DNA from: Candidatus Thorarchaeota archaeon SMTZ1-45
Lineage (GTDB): Archaea > Asgardarchaeota > Thorarchaeia > Thorarchaeales > Thorarchaeaceae
Reading direction: 5' to 3'
Assembly (NCBI GenBank): GCA_001563335.1
Contig: LRSL01000019.1
Location: 1 to 58,929 of the forward strand
DNA length: 58,929 bases
The notes beneath the pieces were generated by a model that ran no database searches, had not been told where the DNA came from, and saw only the letters and a list, made by a program, of their open reading frames with translations. Shown here in pieces: positions 9,475-17,738 of the stretch. A program made the position numbers and the translations under genes. How positions within the stretch are numbered: the stretch's first letter is position 1; the number at the start of each line of letters is the position of its first letter.

Positions 9475-10131
9475 TTAGAGTTGTATCCTCTTATAGGCAT
9501 CTGGAATCCTAATTCCGGTCTTTCCAGAGAAGACATCTTTGAGAAGCTCGACATGCTCGTCAAGATCCTTTAGTAACTTATCTCTGGCATGTGCTTCAAT
9601 ATTTGGCTCGATACCCCAGATAGTCAGGTAATTGCTGACGACTCCTATCTCAATTGCACCTTCTTCAAAATCACGGAAGATGGTGAGCTTGACAAGGAAC
9701 TCTGATTCATACATATTCAGGATATCACGAACACTAATCATGACTAAATCAAGAAATCCAATGAGGTCTTCAAGATCTGGAGAATCCTGAAGATTTCCAC
9801 GCATTGTTTCAGTCAGCGTCTGTATCTTAGAGGATGTTTGACGAAGATTCTCAAACATGTGCATTAGCTTTGTGAACTCTCTAATTGAGGTTTCAAGTGC
9901 TGGAACAAGCTTATCATAGAGATTTACTAGCAGAATCCCTTTGGCATTCTCACGAAGGTCAGAAAAAGATTCGAGCTTACCTATTGGTCCATCCAAATGC
10001 TCGATTTGCATGATTGTGTTGGTCACAGCTTGAATGGCTTTCACAGACTTCCGTTGGATGTTTGCCCACTTCTCGACAAAGGTATCGAGTCCCTCACGGA
10101 GGTCGTCAAGAGTATCTAGATAATGCGCCAT
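9475..10131 (-). CDS. Uncharacterised helical protein
   Basis: Protein of 218 residues that I do not recognise. It has no membrane segment or signal peptide and is predicted helical almost throughout, with long amphipathic helices at about 5-45, 60-105 and 120-150 that could form a coiled-coil bundle. The ATG at 10131 (MAHYLDTLDDL) is preferred over the longer reading from 10185 because the extra 18 residues are Cys/Arg-rich and look like leader sequence. It lies between the HdeD-like pair and the HTH-CBS regulator, all on the reverse strand, with gaps of 53 and 115 bases. Confidence 0.65.
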   Translation of the reverse strand: MAHYLDTLDDLREGLDTFVEKWANIQRKSVKAIQAVTNTIMQIEHLDGPIGKLESFSDLRENAKGILLVNLYDKLVPALETSIREFTKLMHMFENLRQTSSKIQTLTETMRGNLQDSPDLEDLIGFLDLVMISVRDILNMYESEFLVKLTIFRDFEEGAIEIGVVSNYLTIWGIEPNIEAHARDKLLKDLDEHVELLKDVFSGKTGIRIPDAYKRIQL

Positions 10132-10246
10132 TGTGTTCCAAGTGTTTCTTCTTTTTATACCATAAAAACAATTCTGCGGGGGCACAATTTCGAATAATGT
10201 TCGAGATGGAACATTTTCAAAAGTATGTTCAGAGAGTCAACACACT

Positions 10247-10777
10247 TCATATCAACTTGAGTAGGTCTGATCGAGTGATGATTCCTTGGAGACGACCTTG
10301 GTTGAGAACAAGTACTGCTTGATAATTTTCAAAAAGAGGAATAATGACATCCACCAAAGTGGTTTCATCGACCATTATTGTACTACTCCCGCTCATGATT
10401 GATTGGACAGATATCTCATGGAGATTGTGTTGTAGATTTTTTATTACATCCCACTCAGTGACAATTCCTATTACTTGAGTTGCTCGTAGAACTGGCAGTT
10501 GCGAGTAACTCTTTTTTTGCATGAGTGACACTGCTGTTGAAACAGTGTCACGTGCATCAACAGTGACTGGATTTGGAGTCATTAGCTCAGAGCATGTGGT
10601 TCTCCGTTTCCGATTAAGAACTTCAATTATCTTATTGACAATCGATAGTTTGGGATCCAAAGAACCGCTTTCAAGTCGTGCTATATATGCTTGTGAAACT
10701 CCTACCTCAATTGAGAGCTCAGTTTGCGTTAATCCAGATTCTTGTCGAAGTTTCCTCAGCCTTTTAGCATCAGTCAT
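10247..10777 (-). CDS. HTH (XRE)-CBS pair transcriptional regulator
   Basis: Archaeal DNA-binding regulator of 176 residues. Residues 1-58 are a Cro/XRE helix-turn-helix (LRQESGLTQTELSIEVGVSQAYIARLESG). Residues about 62-115 and 120-176 are two CBS motifs (SELMTPNPVTVDARDTV and VQSIMSGSSTIMVDETT with the usual GIVT and GIITRSDLLK strands). CBS pairs bind adenosyl ligands such as AMP, SAM or MTA. It is divergent from the SAM synthetase, with an inverted repeat between the two, so control of that gene and itself is a reasonable inference. The ligand cannot be read from sequence. Confidence 0.88.
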   Translation of the reverse strand: MTDAKRLRKLRQESGLTQTELSIEVGVSQAYIARLESGSLDPKLSIVNKIIEVLNRKRRTTCSELMTPNPVTVDARDTVSTAVSLMQKKSYSQLPVLRATQVIGIVTEWDVIKNLQHNLHEISVQSIMSGSSTIMVDETTLVDVIIPLFENYQAVLVLNQGRLQGIITRSDLLKLI

Positions 10778-10804
10778 CTATTGCACAAACCCATTCTACT
10801 ACTA

Positions 10805-10835
10805 TCAGTTATAATATTATTGATTTAATAACTGA
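10805..10835. promoter_or_regulatory. Inverted repeat, candidate operator between HTH-CBS gene and SAM synthetase
   Basis: TCAGTTAT at 10805-10812 and its reverse complement ATAACTGA at 10828-10835 form a perfect 8-base inverted repeat with a 15-base spacer, centred at 10820 in the 128-base divergent gap. The left arm overlaps the TATA-like sequence expected for the HTH-CBS gene (reverse reading ATATTATAAC, about 36 bases before its ATG). Half-site spacing of about two helical turns suits a dimeric HTH protein. Binding by the adjacent regulator is inferred. A second short palindrome, AGTAATTACT, is at 10837-10846. Confidence 0.5.
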
Positions 10836-10851
10836 GAGTAATTACTAATCA

Positions 10852-10863
10852 AAAGCTATAAAT
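10852..10863 (+). promoter_or_regulatory. TATA box of SAM synthetase gene
   Basis: The sequence AAAGCTATAAAT is a good archaeal BRE/TATA element. Transcription would begin about 25 bases downstream, near 10884, which lies after the GTG at 10864 but before the ATG at 10906. This supports the later start codon. Confidence 0.55.
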
Positions 10864-10905
10864 GTGATTCACGTTGCGCCCGTTGAAAAAGATGAGTTGA
10901 TGATT

Positions 10906-12105
10906 ATGAATTTAAAAGTCACACGTGGAGCCGGACCTTCTGTTGACAAACTCCCAGTGGAAATTGTTGAGAGAAAGGGGAAGGGTCATCCCGACACCCT
11001 ATGTGATAAGGCAGCAGAGGAATTATCAGTTCGCCTGAGTGAATATTACATGGAAGTTTTTGGTCAGGTTCAGCATCACAATGTTGACAAAGTCCTTCTT
11101 GTTGGAGGTCAGTCCAACGCCAAATTTGGAGGAGGCGATGTAATAGAACCAATTTACATATTGATGAGTGGAAGAGCAGTCGATGTTGTTGACAAAGATT
11201 ACGAACGAATTGTCCCAGTTGGGAAGTTTGCGGTTCAACACACAAGAGATTGGCTGAGCAAGGATCTACCACACCTAGATGTAAACTCAGATGTGATCAT
11301 TGATTACAAGATACGTGCTGGCAGTACAGATCTTGTAGGTAATTTCGACCTCGACAGAGGTGTACCTCGAGCCAATGATACCAGCTTTGGAGTTGGATAT
11401 GCACCCCTGTCTCCGACTGAATTAATTACTCTTGAATCAGAACAGCTTTTGAATAGCAGCAAGGTAAAGAAAGAATGGCCTCAAATTGGTGAGGATATTA
11501 AAATCATGGGAACACGAATTGATGACAAAATCCATGCTCAAGTTGCCGCAGCGATCATCTCAAGCGAAACAAAAGACGAGGATGAATACGCAAACGTCAT
11601 GCAAGGAATCAACGACTTGGTGAAAGATCTAGCAGTGAAAATCACGGATATGGAAACTGAGGTGAGCGTCAACACTGCTGATAGTCCAGAAGATGGCTTG
11701 TTTTACCTGACAGTTACGGGTACATCTGCAGAACATGGCGACGACGGGCAAGTGGGAAGAGGCAATCGTGCAAACGGGCTAATCACTCCTTATAGACCAA
11801 TGACCCTCGAAGCTGCAGGAGGAAAGAATCCTGTGTCTCACGTTGGGAAGACATACAATGTTGCTGCAAGGGAAATCACTGAGAGAGTCTATAAAGAGCA
11901 TCCCGACCTATCACAAGTCTACTGTTATCTTGTCAGTCAGATTGGAGCACCTATCACAGAACCAAAGGCAATCAATGTTGAACTCTTTGGAGATTGTAAT
12001 CTAGATGAAGTGAAATCATCAGTTGAATCAATCACCGAGGAGGTCATTGGCAAACTCCCACGAGTATGGGAAGGCTTTGTCAAGAGACAATATCAACTCT
12101 GGTAG
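10906..12105 (+). CDS. mat: S-adenosylmethionine synthetase, archaeal type
   Basis: Makes SAM from methionine and ATP in the cytoplasm. About 400 residues, the normal length for the archaeal AdoMet synthetase family, which is unrelated in sequence to most bacterial MetK. Family signatures are VEIVERKGKGHPDTLCD near the N-terminus, GGQSNAKFGGG, and HGDDGQVGRGNRANGLITP followed by AAGGKNPVSHVGK. The ATG at 10906 (MNLKVTRG) is preferred; the frame is open back to a GTG at 10864, but the TATA box lies directly on that codon. A stem-loop terminator follows the stop. It is divergent from the HTH-CBS gene. Confidence 0.95.
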   Translation: MNLKVTRGAGPSVDKLPVEIVERKGKGHPDTLCDKAAEELSVRLSEYYMEVFGQVQHHNVDKVLLVGGQSNAKFGGGDVIEPIYILMSGRAVDVVDKDYERIVPVGKFAVQHTRDWLSKDLPHLDVNSDVIIDYKIRAGSTDLVGNFDLDRGVPRANDTSFGVGYAPLSPTELITLESEQLLNSSKVKKEWPQIGEDIKIMGTRIDDKIHAQVAAAIISSETKDEDEYANVMQGINDLVKDLAVKITDMETEVSVNTADSPEDGLFYLTVTGTSAEHGDDGQVGRGNRANGLITPYRPMTLEAAGGKNPVSHVGKTYNVAAREITERVYKEHPDLSQVYCYLVSQIGAPITEPKAINVELFGDCNLDEVKSSVESITEEVIGKLPRVWEGFVKRQYQLW

Positions 12106-12130
12106 ATATCTAGTCAAAAAAAGGAAAAAA

Positions 12131-12149
12131 GGGCAGTATCATTCTGCCC
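12131..12149. terminator. Bidirectional stem-loop terminator
   Basis: GGGCAG at 12131-12136 and CTGCCC at 12144-12149 form a perfect 6-base stem with a 7-base loop. T-rich sequence follows on the forward strand (TTCTTTCTTTAG) and an A-rich run precedes it, which becomes T-rich on the reverse strand. It lies between the convergent SAM synthetase and M3 peptidase genes and can end both. Confidence 0.7.
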
Positions 12150-12164
12150 TGTATCATTCTTTCT

Positions 12165-14171
12165 TTAGTTATTATCAAGTCCAAGGGACTTCATGAATGC
12201 ATCATTGTTCATCTCACGTCCTAGGAAACTTTTAACCAGCTCATCTGGGTTTCTGCTTCCACCAGGAGCAAGGATCTTTTGGCGGTATTCAGTACCTGTT
12301 TTGGTATCCATGTAACCATTCTCTTCAAACTTAGTGAAAATGTCCTCAGCATACGCCTTGGACCAGAGATAGCTGTAATATCCTGCAGTATAACCAGAGT
12401 TAGCAAAATGTCCAAAACCAGCATCCATTTTGACTTTGTCGGGCATATAATATCCAGTAATCTCACTGAATATTTTTCGAAAAACTGCACTCGTGTCATC
12501 TGCACCCTCGGTATGATAGACCATATCAATCAAGGAGTAAGCGACCTGTCTTAGTTGGAATGTTCCGATGTCTAGTAGTTTCGCATCAATCATCCTTCTG
12601 AGTAGATCTGAGGGGAGCTTCTTTTTCGTATCTTTATAGTGACCCGAGAGGTTTGAAAGAACTTCTTCTTTCCAAGCCCAGTTCTCAAACATCATAGATG
12701 GAGTTTCTATGAAATCTGGGAGAACACCATCAAGTCCAAAACGAGCGTATTTTGTTTGATTACAAATCATATGCATTAAGTGACCAAACTCATGGAAGAA
12801 TGTTTCAACATCGCTATGCGTAAGTAGTGATGGCTTGTCCTTAGTAGGTTTCTCATAGTTGGACACCATGGAACACATAGGAAGGTAAACCTTTCCATCC
12901 CTTACACGGCGATCCATAAAACCCCAAACTGCATAGTGCTTGAACTTACCATCTCGAGGGTACAAGTCCAGGTAGAGTACCCCTAAAGTATGTCCATTTG
13001 TTTTATCAATCACCTTGAACTCTCTGACATCTTCATGCCAAGTATTTGGTTCTTCAGCTTCAATGAATTCTAGATTCAACACCTTTTGATAAACATCAAG
13101 AACACCTTGAATGACTAAGTGTGCTGGGAAGTACTCCTTGATCTCGTTCTGATCAACTGCATATTTCATTTTCATTAGCATCTCGTGATAATAGAAGATA
13201 TCCCAAAGCTCAATAGTAACATCCTCGGGGGATTTATTCAACTCCTTTGCTTTGAGCTTTTTTAGTTTCTGAGTTTCTTTCTCACTAAGAGGAGTTAGTC
13301 GTTTCCTCAGGTCATTCATGAAATCGATTACTCGCTGAGGAGTCTTTGCCATCTTTCTCGAGATGACATATTCAGCAAAGTTTGAGTATCCGAGAAGTTT
13401 TGCTTGCCGTTCCCTTAGAGCAAGTATATCAGAAAGACGTTCACTATTTTCTTTGCCACCTTTCTGATAGGAAATGATCATCATTTTCTTTCGAGTTTCG
13501 GGATTCTTAGCATAATTTACAATTGGCAAATATACTGGATAGTCAAGTGGACATAGATAGTTGTCACCATCTTTCTCGAGATTTTCATAGACTGGTGACG
13601 GTACTCCTTCAAGCTGCTCAGCTGTAAATGGAATCGTTGTTGTGATCTCATTGAGAACCCGTGCAAACTCGGATTCTAGAACAGAGATATTATTTGCTAC
13701 CTCAAGAAATTCCTTCCTTTTATCGTCATCAAGTGCAGCTCCTCGATGTCGGAATTCTTTGAGAGTATGATCTAAGAGCATCTTATCCTCAGGTTCAAGA
13801 GATTCCATCATAGGCTCTAATTCTGCGAACACCTCAAAGAGGTCTTTTCTTCCCCAAATCTCGTTGATAAATTTGCGAACATCTTTCTCAATATCATCAG
13901 CCATATCCCGCTGTGCTTTGTTCGAAGAAATATGCTTGATAAAGATAAAATAGCCAAGATGATCCCCACCAGACCCTAGAACTTCTTCAAAATCCTTGAG
14001 AGTCTGAAGATGCACCTCTCCCTTTGGAGTTTTAGCAATCTCATCAAGTTTTTTCTTTGCATTTTCAATGTCTTCATCCGCAATCGCTCGCATCTTTTCA
14101 GGATCAATTGTCCAGTCAGGTTTGCGGATTACTCCTTGCTCGTTCATAGTTCCCAAAGCAGGTTCTACCAT
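12165..14171 (-). CDS. M3 family oligopeptidase (thimet/Dcp-like)
   Basis: Zinc metallopeptidase that cuts short peptides in the cytoplasm. The 668 residues match the usual family length. The zinc motif HEFGH is at 460-464, within ETFFHEFGHLMHM. The downstream Glu ligand lies in ETPSMMFENWAW, and the substrate-side segment GYTAGYYSYLWSKAYAEDIF is like that of thimet oligopeptidase and oligopeptidase A rather than PepF. No signal peptide is visible. The ATG at 14171 gives MVEPALGTMNEQG; the second Met at residue 9 is a possible alternative start. It is convergent with the SAM synthetase, separated by the shared terminator. Confidence 0.93.
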   Translation of the reverse strand: MVEPALGTMNEQGVIRKPDWTIDPEKMRAIADEDIENAKKKLDEIAKTPKGEVHLQTLKDFEEVLGSGGDHLGYFIFIKHISSNKAQRDMADDIEKDVRKFINEIWGRKDLFEVFAELEPMMESLEPEDKMLLDHTLKEFRHRGAALDDDKRKEFLEVANNISVLESEFARVLNEITTTIPFTAEQLEGVPSPVYENLEKDGDNYLCPLDYPVYLPIVNYAKNPETRKKMMIISYQKGGKENSERLSDILALRERQAKLLGYSNFAEYVISRKMAKTPQRVIDFMNDLRKRLTPLSEKETQKLKKLKAKELNKSPEDVTIELWDIFYYHEMLMKMKYAVDQNEIKEYFPAHLVIQGVLDVYQKVLNLEFIEAEEPNTWHEDVREFKVIDKTNGHTLGVLYLDLYPRDGKFKHYAVWGFMDRRVRDGKVYLPMCSMVSNYEKPTKDKPSLLTHSDVETFFHEFGHLMHMICNQTKYARFGLDGVLPDFIETPSMMFENWAWKEEVLSNLSGHYKDTKKKLPSDLLRRMIDAKLLDIGTFQLRQVAYSLIDMVYHTEGADDTSAVFRKIFSEITGYYMPDKVKMDAGFGHFANSGYTAGYYSYLWSKAYAEDIFTKFEENGYMDTKTGTEYRQKILAPGGSRNPDELVKSFLGREMNNDAFMKSLGLDNN

Positions 14172-14234
14172 ATTTAAGGAAAGCCTTGTCGGCGATTATT
14201 GGACTTGAAAATCCATGACGGAAATAGTTGTGAT

Positions 14235-14251
14235 ATGTTTTAAAAGGACTC
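14235..14251 (+). promoter_or_regulatory. Promoter of helical protein gene
   Basis: ATGTTTTAAAAGGACTC holds a TATA-like TTTTAAAA. The same TATA-like core followed by GGACTC occurs before the SPFH gene (22548-22570), with a few extra bases between them. It is 86 bases before the start codon, leaving a leader of about 55 bases. Confidence 0.45.
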
Positions 14252-14271
14252 GAGTATAGTCCCATGCAGGT

Positions 14272-14299
14272 CAACCCCATGATTCATGCCTAGGGGTTG
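14272..14299 (+). promoter_or_regulatory. Inverted repeat in the 5' leader
   Basis: CAACCCC (14272-14278) and GGGGTTG (14293-14299) are exact reverse complements around a 14-base loop that itself contains ATGATTCAT. It lies close to the predicted transcription start of the following gene and could be an RNA hairpin or an operator. Confidence 0.4.
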
Positions 14300-14323
14300 T
14301 GAATATTTAGGAGAATCATCAGC

Positions 14324-14884
14324 ATGGGCAAAGTAACTGACCCAATTGCCAAGAGAATCAGAAAGAAGGCTGCCAAAGATATCAAGGGAGGCTTCTTTGG
14401 AAAGATCACTCACTACATCCCCGGCTGGCACGGGTATCAAGAGAAGGAAGAAAGACGCGCTGCTGACAAGGTGCTTCGAGAGTTTATGGCGGACCAGCTT
14501 CGACTTGTGAAGCAAGATCTTGAAAAGCTGCAGATGATGGCAGTGGACTACAATTTAACAAAGACGTGGGAAACATTCGACAGAATGCTCGCACTCAGCG
14601 ATAAGATTGAATCAGCTATCAGATACGCCGACTATGGATACGCAGCATGGGGCTCAAAGGAGAAGATCAACGAGAGCGAACTCGATAAAGCGTACGAGTT
14701 CGATGCAACACTGATTGACGATATTGGTGAAGTCAACGACGTCGTGGAAGAATTCCAAGACCAGATGAACCAGGGTAAGTTTGACGAATCCTGGAACTAC
14801 ACCTATCGCATGTGGACTATCATGCAGCGCTTCGAGGAGAAATGGAAACAACGCGAAGGCTACATGAAAGGCTATCAAGATTAG
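14324..14884 (+). CDS. Uncharacterised helical protein, possible partner of the SPFH protein
   Basis: The 186 residues have no membrane segment. After a basic Gly-rich N-terminus with GGFFGKITHYIPGWHGYQEKEERRAADK, the rest is helical and ends in an acidic bundle; SAIRYADYGYAAWGSKEKINESELDKAYEFD is the most distinctive part. I recall short bacterial proteins of the same build, PGxxGYxxKExRRxAD then RxAxYGYAxF, but cannot name the family. Codons are more C-ending than in neighbours, which suggests high expression. A TATA-like box with a GGACTC element is shared with the SPFH gene at 22614, and both end in strong stem-loops. Start ATG follows GGAGAATC. Confidence 0.75.
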   Translation: MGKVTDPIAKRIRKKAAKDIKGGFFGKITHYIPGWHGYQEKEERRAADKVLREFMADQLRLVKQDLEKLQMMAVDYNLTKTWETFDRMLALSDKIESAIRYADYGYAAWGSKEKINESELDKAYEFDATLIDDIGEVNDVVEEFQDQMNQGKFDESWNYTYRMWTIMQRFEEKWKQREGYMKGYQD

Positions 14885-14896
14885 TCTAATGAGCTA

Positions 14897-14932
14897 TTCC
14901 GGAGCGTGTGCTCCGGAATTTTACTTCTTTTT
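14897..14932 (+). terminator. Stem-loop terminator
   Basis: TTCCGGAGC (14897-14905) and GCTCCGGAA (14910-14918) form a perfect 9-base GC-rich stem with a GTGT loop, followed by TTTTACTTCTTTTTC. It ends 12 bases after the helical-protein stop and resembles a bacterial intrinsic terminator more than the plain T-run usual in archaea. Confidence 0.8.
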
Positions 14933-15093
14933 CAAAGCATAAGGTTTGACATGCTAACCTATTTGAACAGCTTCTACATTGAACCAAGTATCACAAGAAT
15001 TCATTGATATCGAACGTTTAACTTGAACATCAAAGAACATAGACAGTACCTTTTCAAGCCTAAGAAGTTGCATCCAGAAGGCAGGGACAACAT

Positions 15094-16101
15094 TTGAAGT
15101 ATTCACGTCTACTAAAGATAGCCGCTAGACTCATTGGAATAATCATCTTCATCTACATTTTGATAGGAATAGATATCCAAAGCATGATAGTTACTTCTTT
15201 TTCAATTCCTCCCTTTATCACTATAATATTGATTCTGACAGTTATACCAATCATGGTGTTAAGAGGGGTGAGATGGCAGGTTGTATCTGAGGGATTGGAT
15301 TTGAACTTGAAGACAATGGAATCAACAGAGGCTTTGTGTATAGCACAATTGGCTAATCTGGTTATTCCAGGAAATTTCGGAGATCTAATCAGAATACCAT
15401 ATATGAAGCATAGGGGTAATCAAGTAGATAAGTCAATTATCAGTATTTTACTAGACTCAATCTTAGGAGCAGTTGTTCCATTCACCTTTGGAATTATAGC
15501 AATAGCTATTATTCTTGAGTTCAGTATCACAATTGAGCTTCTTATTATTGGGACAATTTGGATTACGGGAGGTTACGGTTTTTACCGCATTATGCGAGCA
15601 ACTCTCTGGCCAAAATTCATGCAAGCACGCATCAATAGGTTGATGAAGGAAGGAATTAGAGGAAGAGCATTCTTCACTCTTCCTTCGATGTTGAAATCCA
15701 TTGGAAGCACTAGGATTGTACTAAGTTTAGCACTAGCTCTGCTGCTATTCGTCATCTATGTGACTCAAGCTTATATTCTCGCTTATGCTCTTGGAATATC
15801 AATAGAATGGATGTACCTTGCGTTCACATTAGGATTCACCACAATTATCCTAGTAATTCCTGTGACCATTCAAGGTCTTGGTTTAAGAGAGAGTGTTTTA
15901 TTGTTCATGTTAACACGAATAGCTGTCGATCCAGTGCTTATCATTTCATTCTCATTGATTTTGATGACAATTAATCTTACTCCAGCAATTGCTGGTTTCA
16001 TAATATGGTTGAGAAATCCGTTTGTTGATATCACTGACCAAGAGATTTTGGATGCAGAAGTAAGTTTGCTACCAGAACAATTACTTGGTGGAGAAACCTG
16101 A
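15094..16101 (+). CDS. Flippase-like membrane protein (LPG synthase TM/UPF0104 family)
   Basis: The 335 residues form about eight membrane helices. The family pattern is present: VIPGNFGDLIRIPYMKHRGN in the first third, and IQGLGLRESVLLFML with the Gly-x-Gly-x-Arg-Glu signature near residue 265. These proteins occur in archaeal and bacterial lipid or glycan pathways and are thought to move or modify membrane lipid-linked sugars; no substrate can be assigned here. The start is a TTG at 15094 after GGGACAAC. A hydrophilic C-terminal tail of about 25 residues follows the last helix. It stands alone between unrelated genes, though a PIG-V-like mannosyltransferase lies 4 kb away. Confidence 0.85.
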   Translation: MKYSRLLKIAARLIGIIIFIYILIGIDIQSMIVTSFSIPPFITIILILTVIPIMVLRGVRWQVVSEGLDLNLKTMESTEALCIAQLANLVIPGNFGDLIRIPYMKHRGNQVDKSIISILLDSILGAVVPFTFGIIAIAIILEFSITIELLIIGTIWITGGYGFYRIMRATLWPKFMQARINRLMKEGIRGRAFFTLPSMLKSIGSTRIVLSLALALLLFVIYVTQAYILAYALGISIEWMYLAFTLGFTTIILVIPVTIQGLGLRESVLLFMLTRIAVDPVLIISFSLILMTINLTPAIAGFIIWLRNPFVDITDQEILDAEVSLLPEQLLGGET

Positions 16102-16169
16102 AATGTGACATAGCCTATAATAGAGCGTCACAAATTGTGCAAAGTAAAAACTTGGACGAAGATACGAAC

Positions 16170-16445
16170 CTACCAGTCCACTCCAAGGTCTTTGAGTGCT
16201 CGTTGTATTAAACGCATACTCAAGAGACGCGCACATCCACAACAAGTGAAGGTATCAGGACCTTGCCATGTCACTCCTGAATTGAAATCGATAAGGTCGC
16301 CACAAGTCGGGCATTTTATTTGGTTACTCTGTGGGGACGATAGAAACTTCTTTGTGATAGACTCAAAATTAGAGCTGGAGTTCTTAATTGGAGTAATTAC
16401 ATTCTCCTTAGCATGAGGATCTCTAGATGTTCCCATAGAATTCAC
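16170..16445 (-). CDS. Small zinc-ribbon protein
   Basis: Up to 91 residues. The C-terminal half carries a treble of cysteine pairs, KCPTCGDLIDFN then FTCCGCARLL, which fits a zinc ribbon of the CxxC-CxxC type. The N-terminal 40 residues are Ser/Asn-rich and low in order. The start may be at the ATG at 16436 (MGTSRDPHAK) rather than 16445. It is the better reading of this stretch because the forward-strand frame over the same bases has no domain and lacks a ribosome-binding site. Function is unknown; such proteins often bind RNA or partner transcription factors. Confidence 0.6.
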   Translation of the reverse strand: MNSMGTSRDPHAKENVITPIKNSSSNFESITKKFLSSPQSNQIKCPTCGDLIDFNSGVTWQGPDTFTCCGCARLLSMRLIQRALKDLGVDW

Positions 16446-16535
16446 AAGCCTATCGTATAGACTTTCTCAGTATTTTCTATAAGACCTAGCAATACATGAA
16501 TGGAAAGCAGGAATAAATCCAGAAAAGAAAGAGAA

Positions 16536-16564
16536 GGAAAAGGAGAGAATCATCCTCCCTTTCC
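16536..16564 (-). terminator. Stem-loop terminator
   Basis: Reading the reverse strand, GGAAAGGGAGG pairs with CTCTCCTTTTCC around a 6-base loop (one G-T pair), and is followed by TTCTCTTTCTTTTCTGG. It lies just beyond the stop of the eight-helix membrane protein. Confidence 0.6.
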
Positions 16565-16577
16565 AGTACTTCGTACT

Positions 16578-17420
16578 TTACTGCTCGAACTTGCTGGCTA
16601 TCTTACCCATGCCATAAATGAATATGATGATCAGAAGAATTGCTCCTAAGTTCGAGTAACCTAGATTAAACAGACCTGCAAAGAACTGTAAAGAACCTGA
16701 TGCAAATGGATATGCAGACCAAGGATCGGTCCTAATTAATCCAGTTGAGATGTAGGATGTTGCATTGAACAGAATACCAATCAGGAATGTTAGAACCATC
16801 AACATGTAGAAGATTTTCGCAAGGTCTCCAAAGAAACCACCTACCTTCTCACCTAGGAACATCTTGAAGATGTTGAATAGACCATAACACATGAGTGTGA
16901 ATGCAAATGCAATCATTATTCCTCCACCCATGAAAATGAATTGAGGCATAACATGATTAGCACTCATATCTCCAATCATTGCATCGAGGTTAAAACCAGC
17001 ATATAGAGCAACCGCTATAACTAGGAACAATCCCTTCAGGAAATGAAATATGTTCTTCACAAGGTCCCAATTACCAACTCTGTTCTCAATGAAAGGTGCA
17101 ATAAAGAAGAGCAGGCCAGTAAGAAGGACCAATATGGCGGCGCCAATTTGTGCGGCGTCCAATGCCATCCAAATGATGGAGTTGAGAATAAGTGATAGTC
17201 CTAGGCAGAGCCAAGCTGTGTTTTCCTTGCCTATGGCATAGTACATCGGGAACAAGAGCCCGATTACTAGAGTAAAGTAGTATACCCATGTCAAACCCGC
17301 ATTAGTCAGTACAGCACCTGACAAATATGTCCAGGGGAAGTAAATAAGGAAGAAAAGTGCTAATGCGATCGCAGACAGGTATTGAATTAGTGTTTTGAAA
17401 TCGTATTCGGTCAATTTCAT
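16578..17420 (-). CDS. Eight-helix membrane protein of unknown function
   Basis: The 280 residues contain about eight long hydrophobic segments with short loops, and no extended soluble domain. Conserved-looking acidic residues are few, so an ion or solute transporter cannot be assumed. I do not recognise the family. The ATG at 17420 follows AAGGAGTGA, and a TATA-like GATTTATACTAC (reverse strand) lies about 50 bases upstream, which agree with this start. A stem-loop terminator follows the stop. It is divergent from the vWA surface protein. Confidence 0.75.
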   Translation of the reverse strand: MKLTEYDFKTLIQYLSAIALALFFLIYFPWTYLSGAVLTNAGLTWVYYFTLVIGLLFPMYYAIGKENTAWLCLGLSLILNSIIWMALDAAQIGAAILVLLTGLLFFIAPFIENRVGNWDLVKNIFHFLKGLFLVIAVALYAGFNLDAMIGDMSANHVMPQFIFMGGGIMIAFAFTLMCYGLFNIFKMFLGEKVGGFFGDLAKIFYMLMVLTFLIGILFNATSYISTGLIRTDPWSAYPFASGSLQFFAGLFNLGYSNLGAILLIIIFIYGMGKIASKFEQ

Positions 17421-17738
17421 TCACTCCTTAGCCCGAAAGCTCACGCTGTGTCCATTAATTGGCACAATGTAGTATAAATCGGTGTTGCTTCAGAGAAACT
17501 GAATTCGACAAAAGCCGAATTTGTAGCATGAAACAGGAGTTTAAGAATGTAGATTCTGTTCTTATTGGCGCGGTTCAAGTTGTAGGACAATTTGTTCAAT
17601 GATTAGACTAATGATTAAGGAAAACTTGTAATTTTGATTAGAGGAGAGCTGTGGAAGAATATCATTCCACATGTGTGCCTAAGAGCACAGGTGGAGGTTT
17701 ATGCAAGCTGTCTCATACCGTTGAGGGGAGTGTATTGC
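17421..17738. other. Divergent gap of 318 bases
   Basis: Holds the reverse-strand promoter of the eight-helix membrane protein (TATA-like at about 17468-17477) and, nearer the vWA gene, only weak A/T-rich promoter candidates. An inverted repeat AATTCG (17502-17507) and CGAATT (17516-17521) lies in the middle. The rest has no RNA gene or conserved frame that I can see; a forward frame starts in this gap at 17634 but is probably leader for the vWA gene. Confidence 0.5.

Noticed and set aside
16135..16416. Forward frame opposite the zinc-ribbon gene
   Set aside because: No ribosome-binding site and no domain; the reverse frame has paired CxxC motifs and fits better.
17634..17738. Longer start for the vWA protein
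   Set aside because: The 35 extra residues are Cys-containing and precede the signal peptide, so this is probably leader rather than coding.
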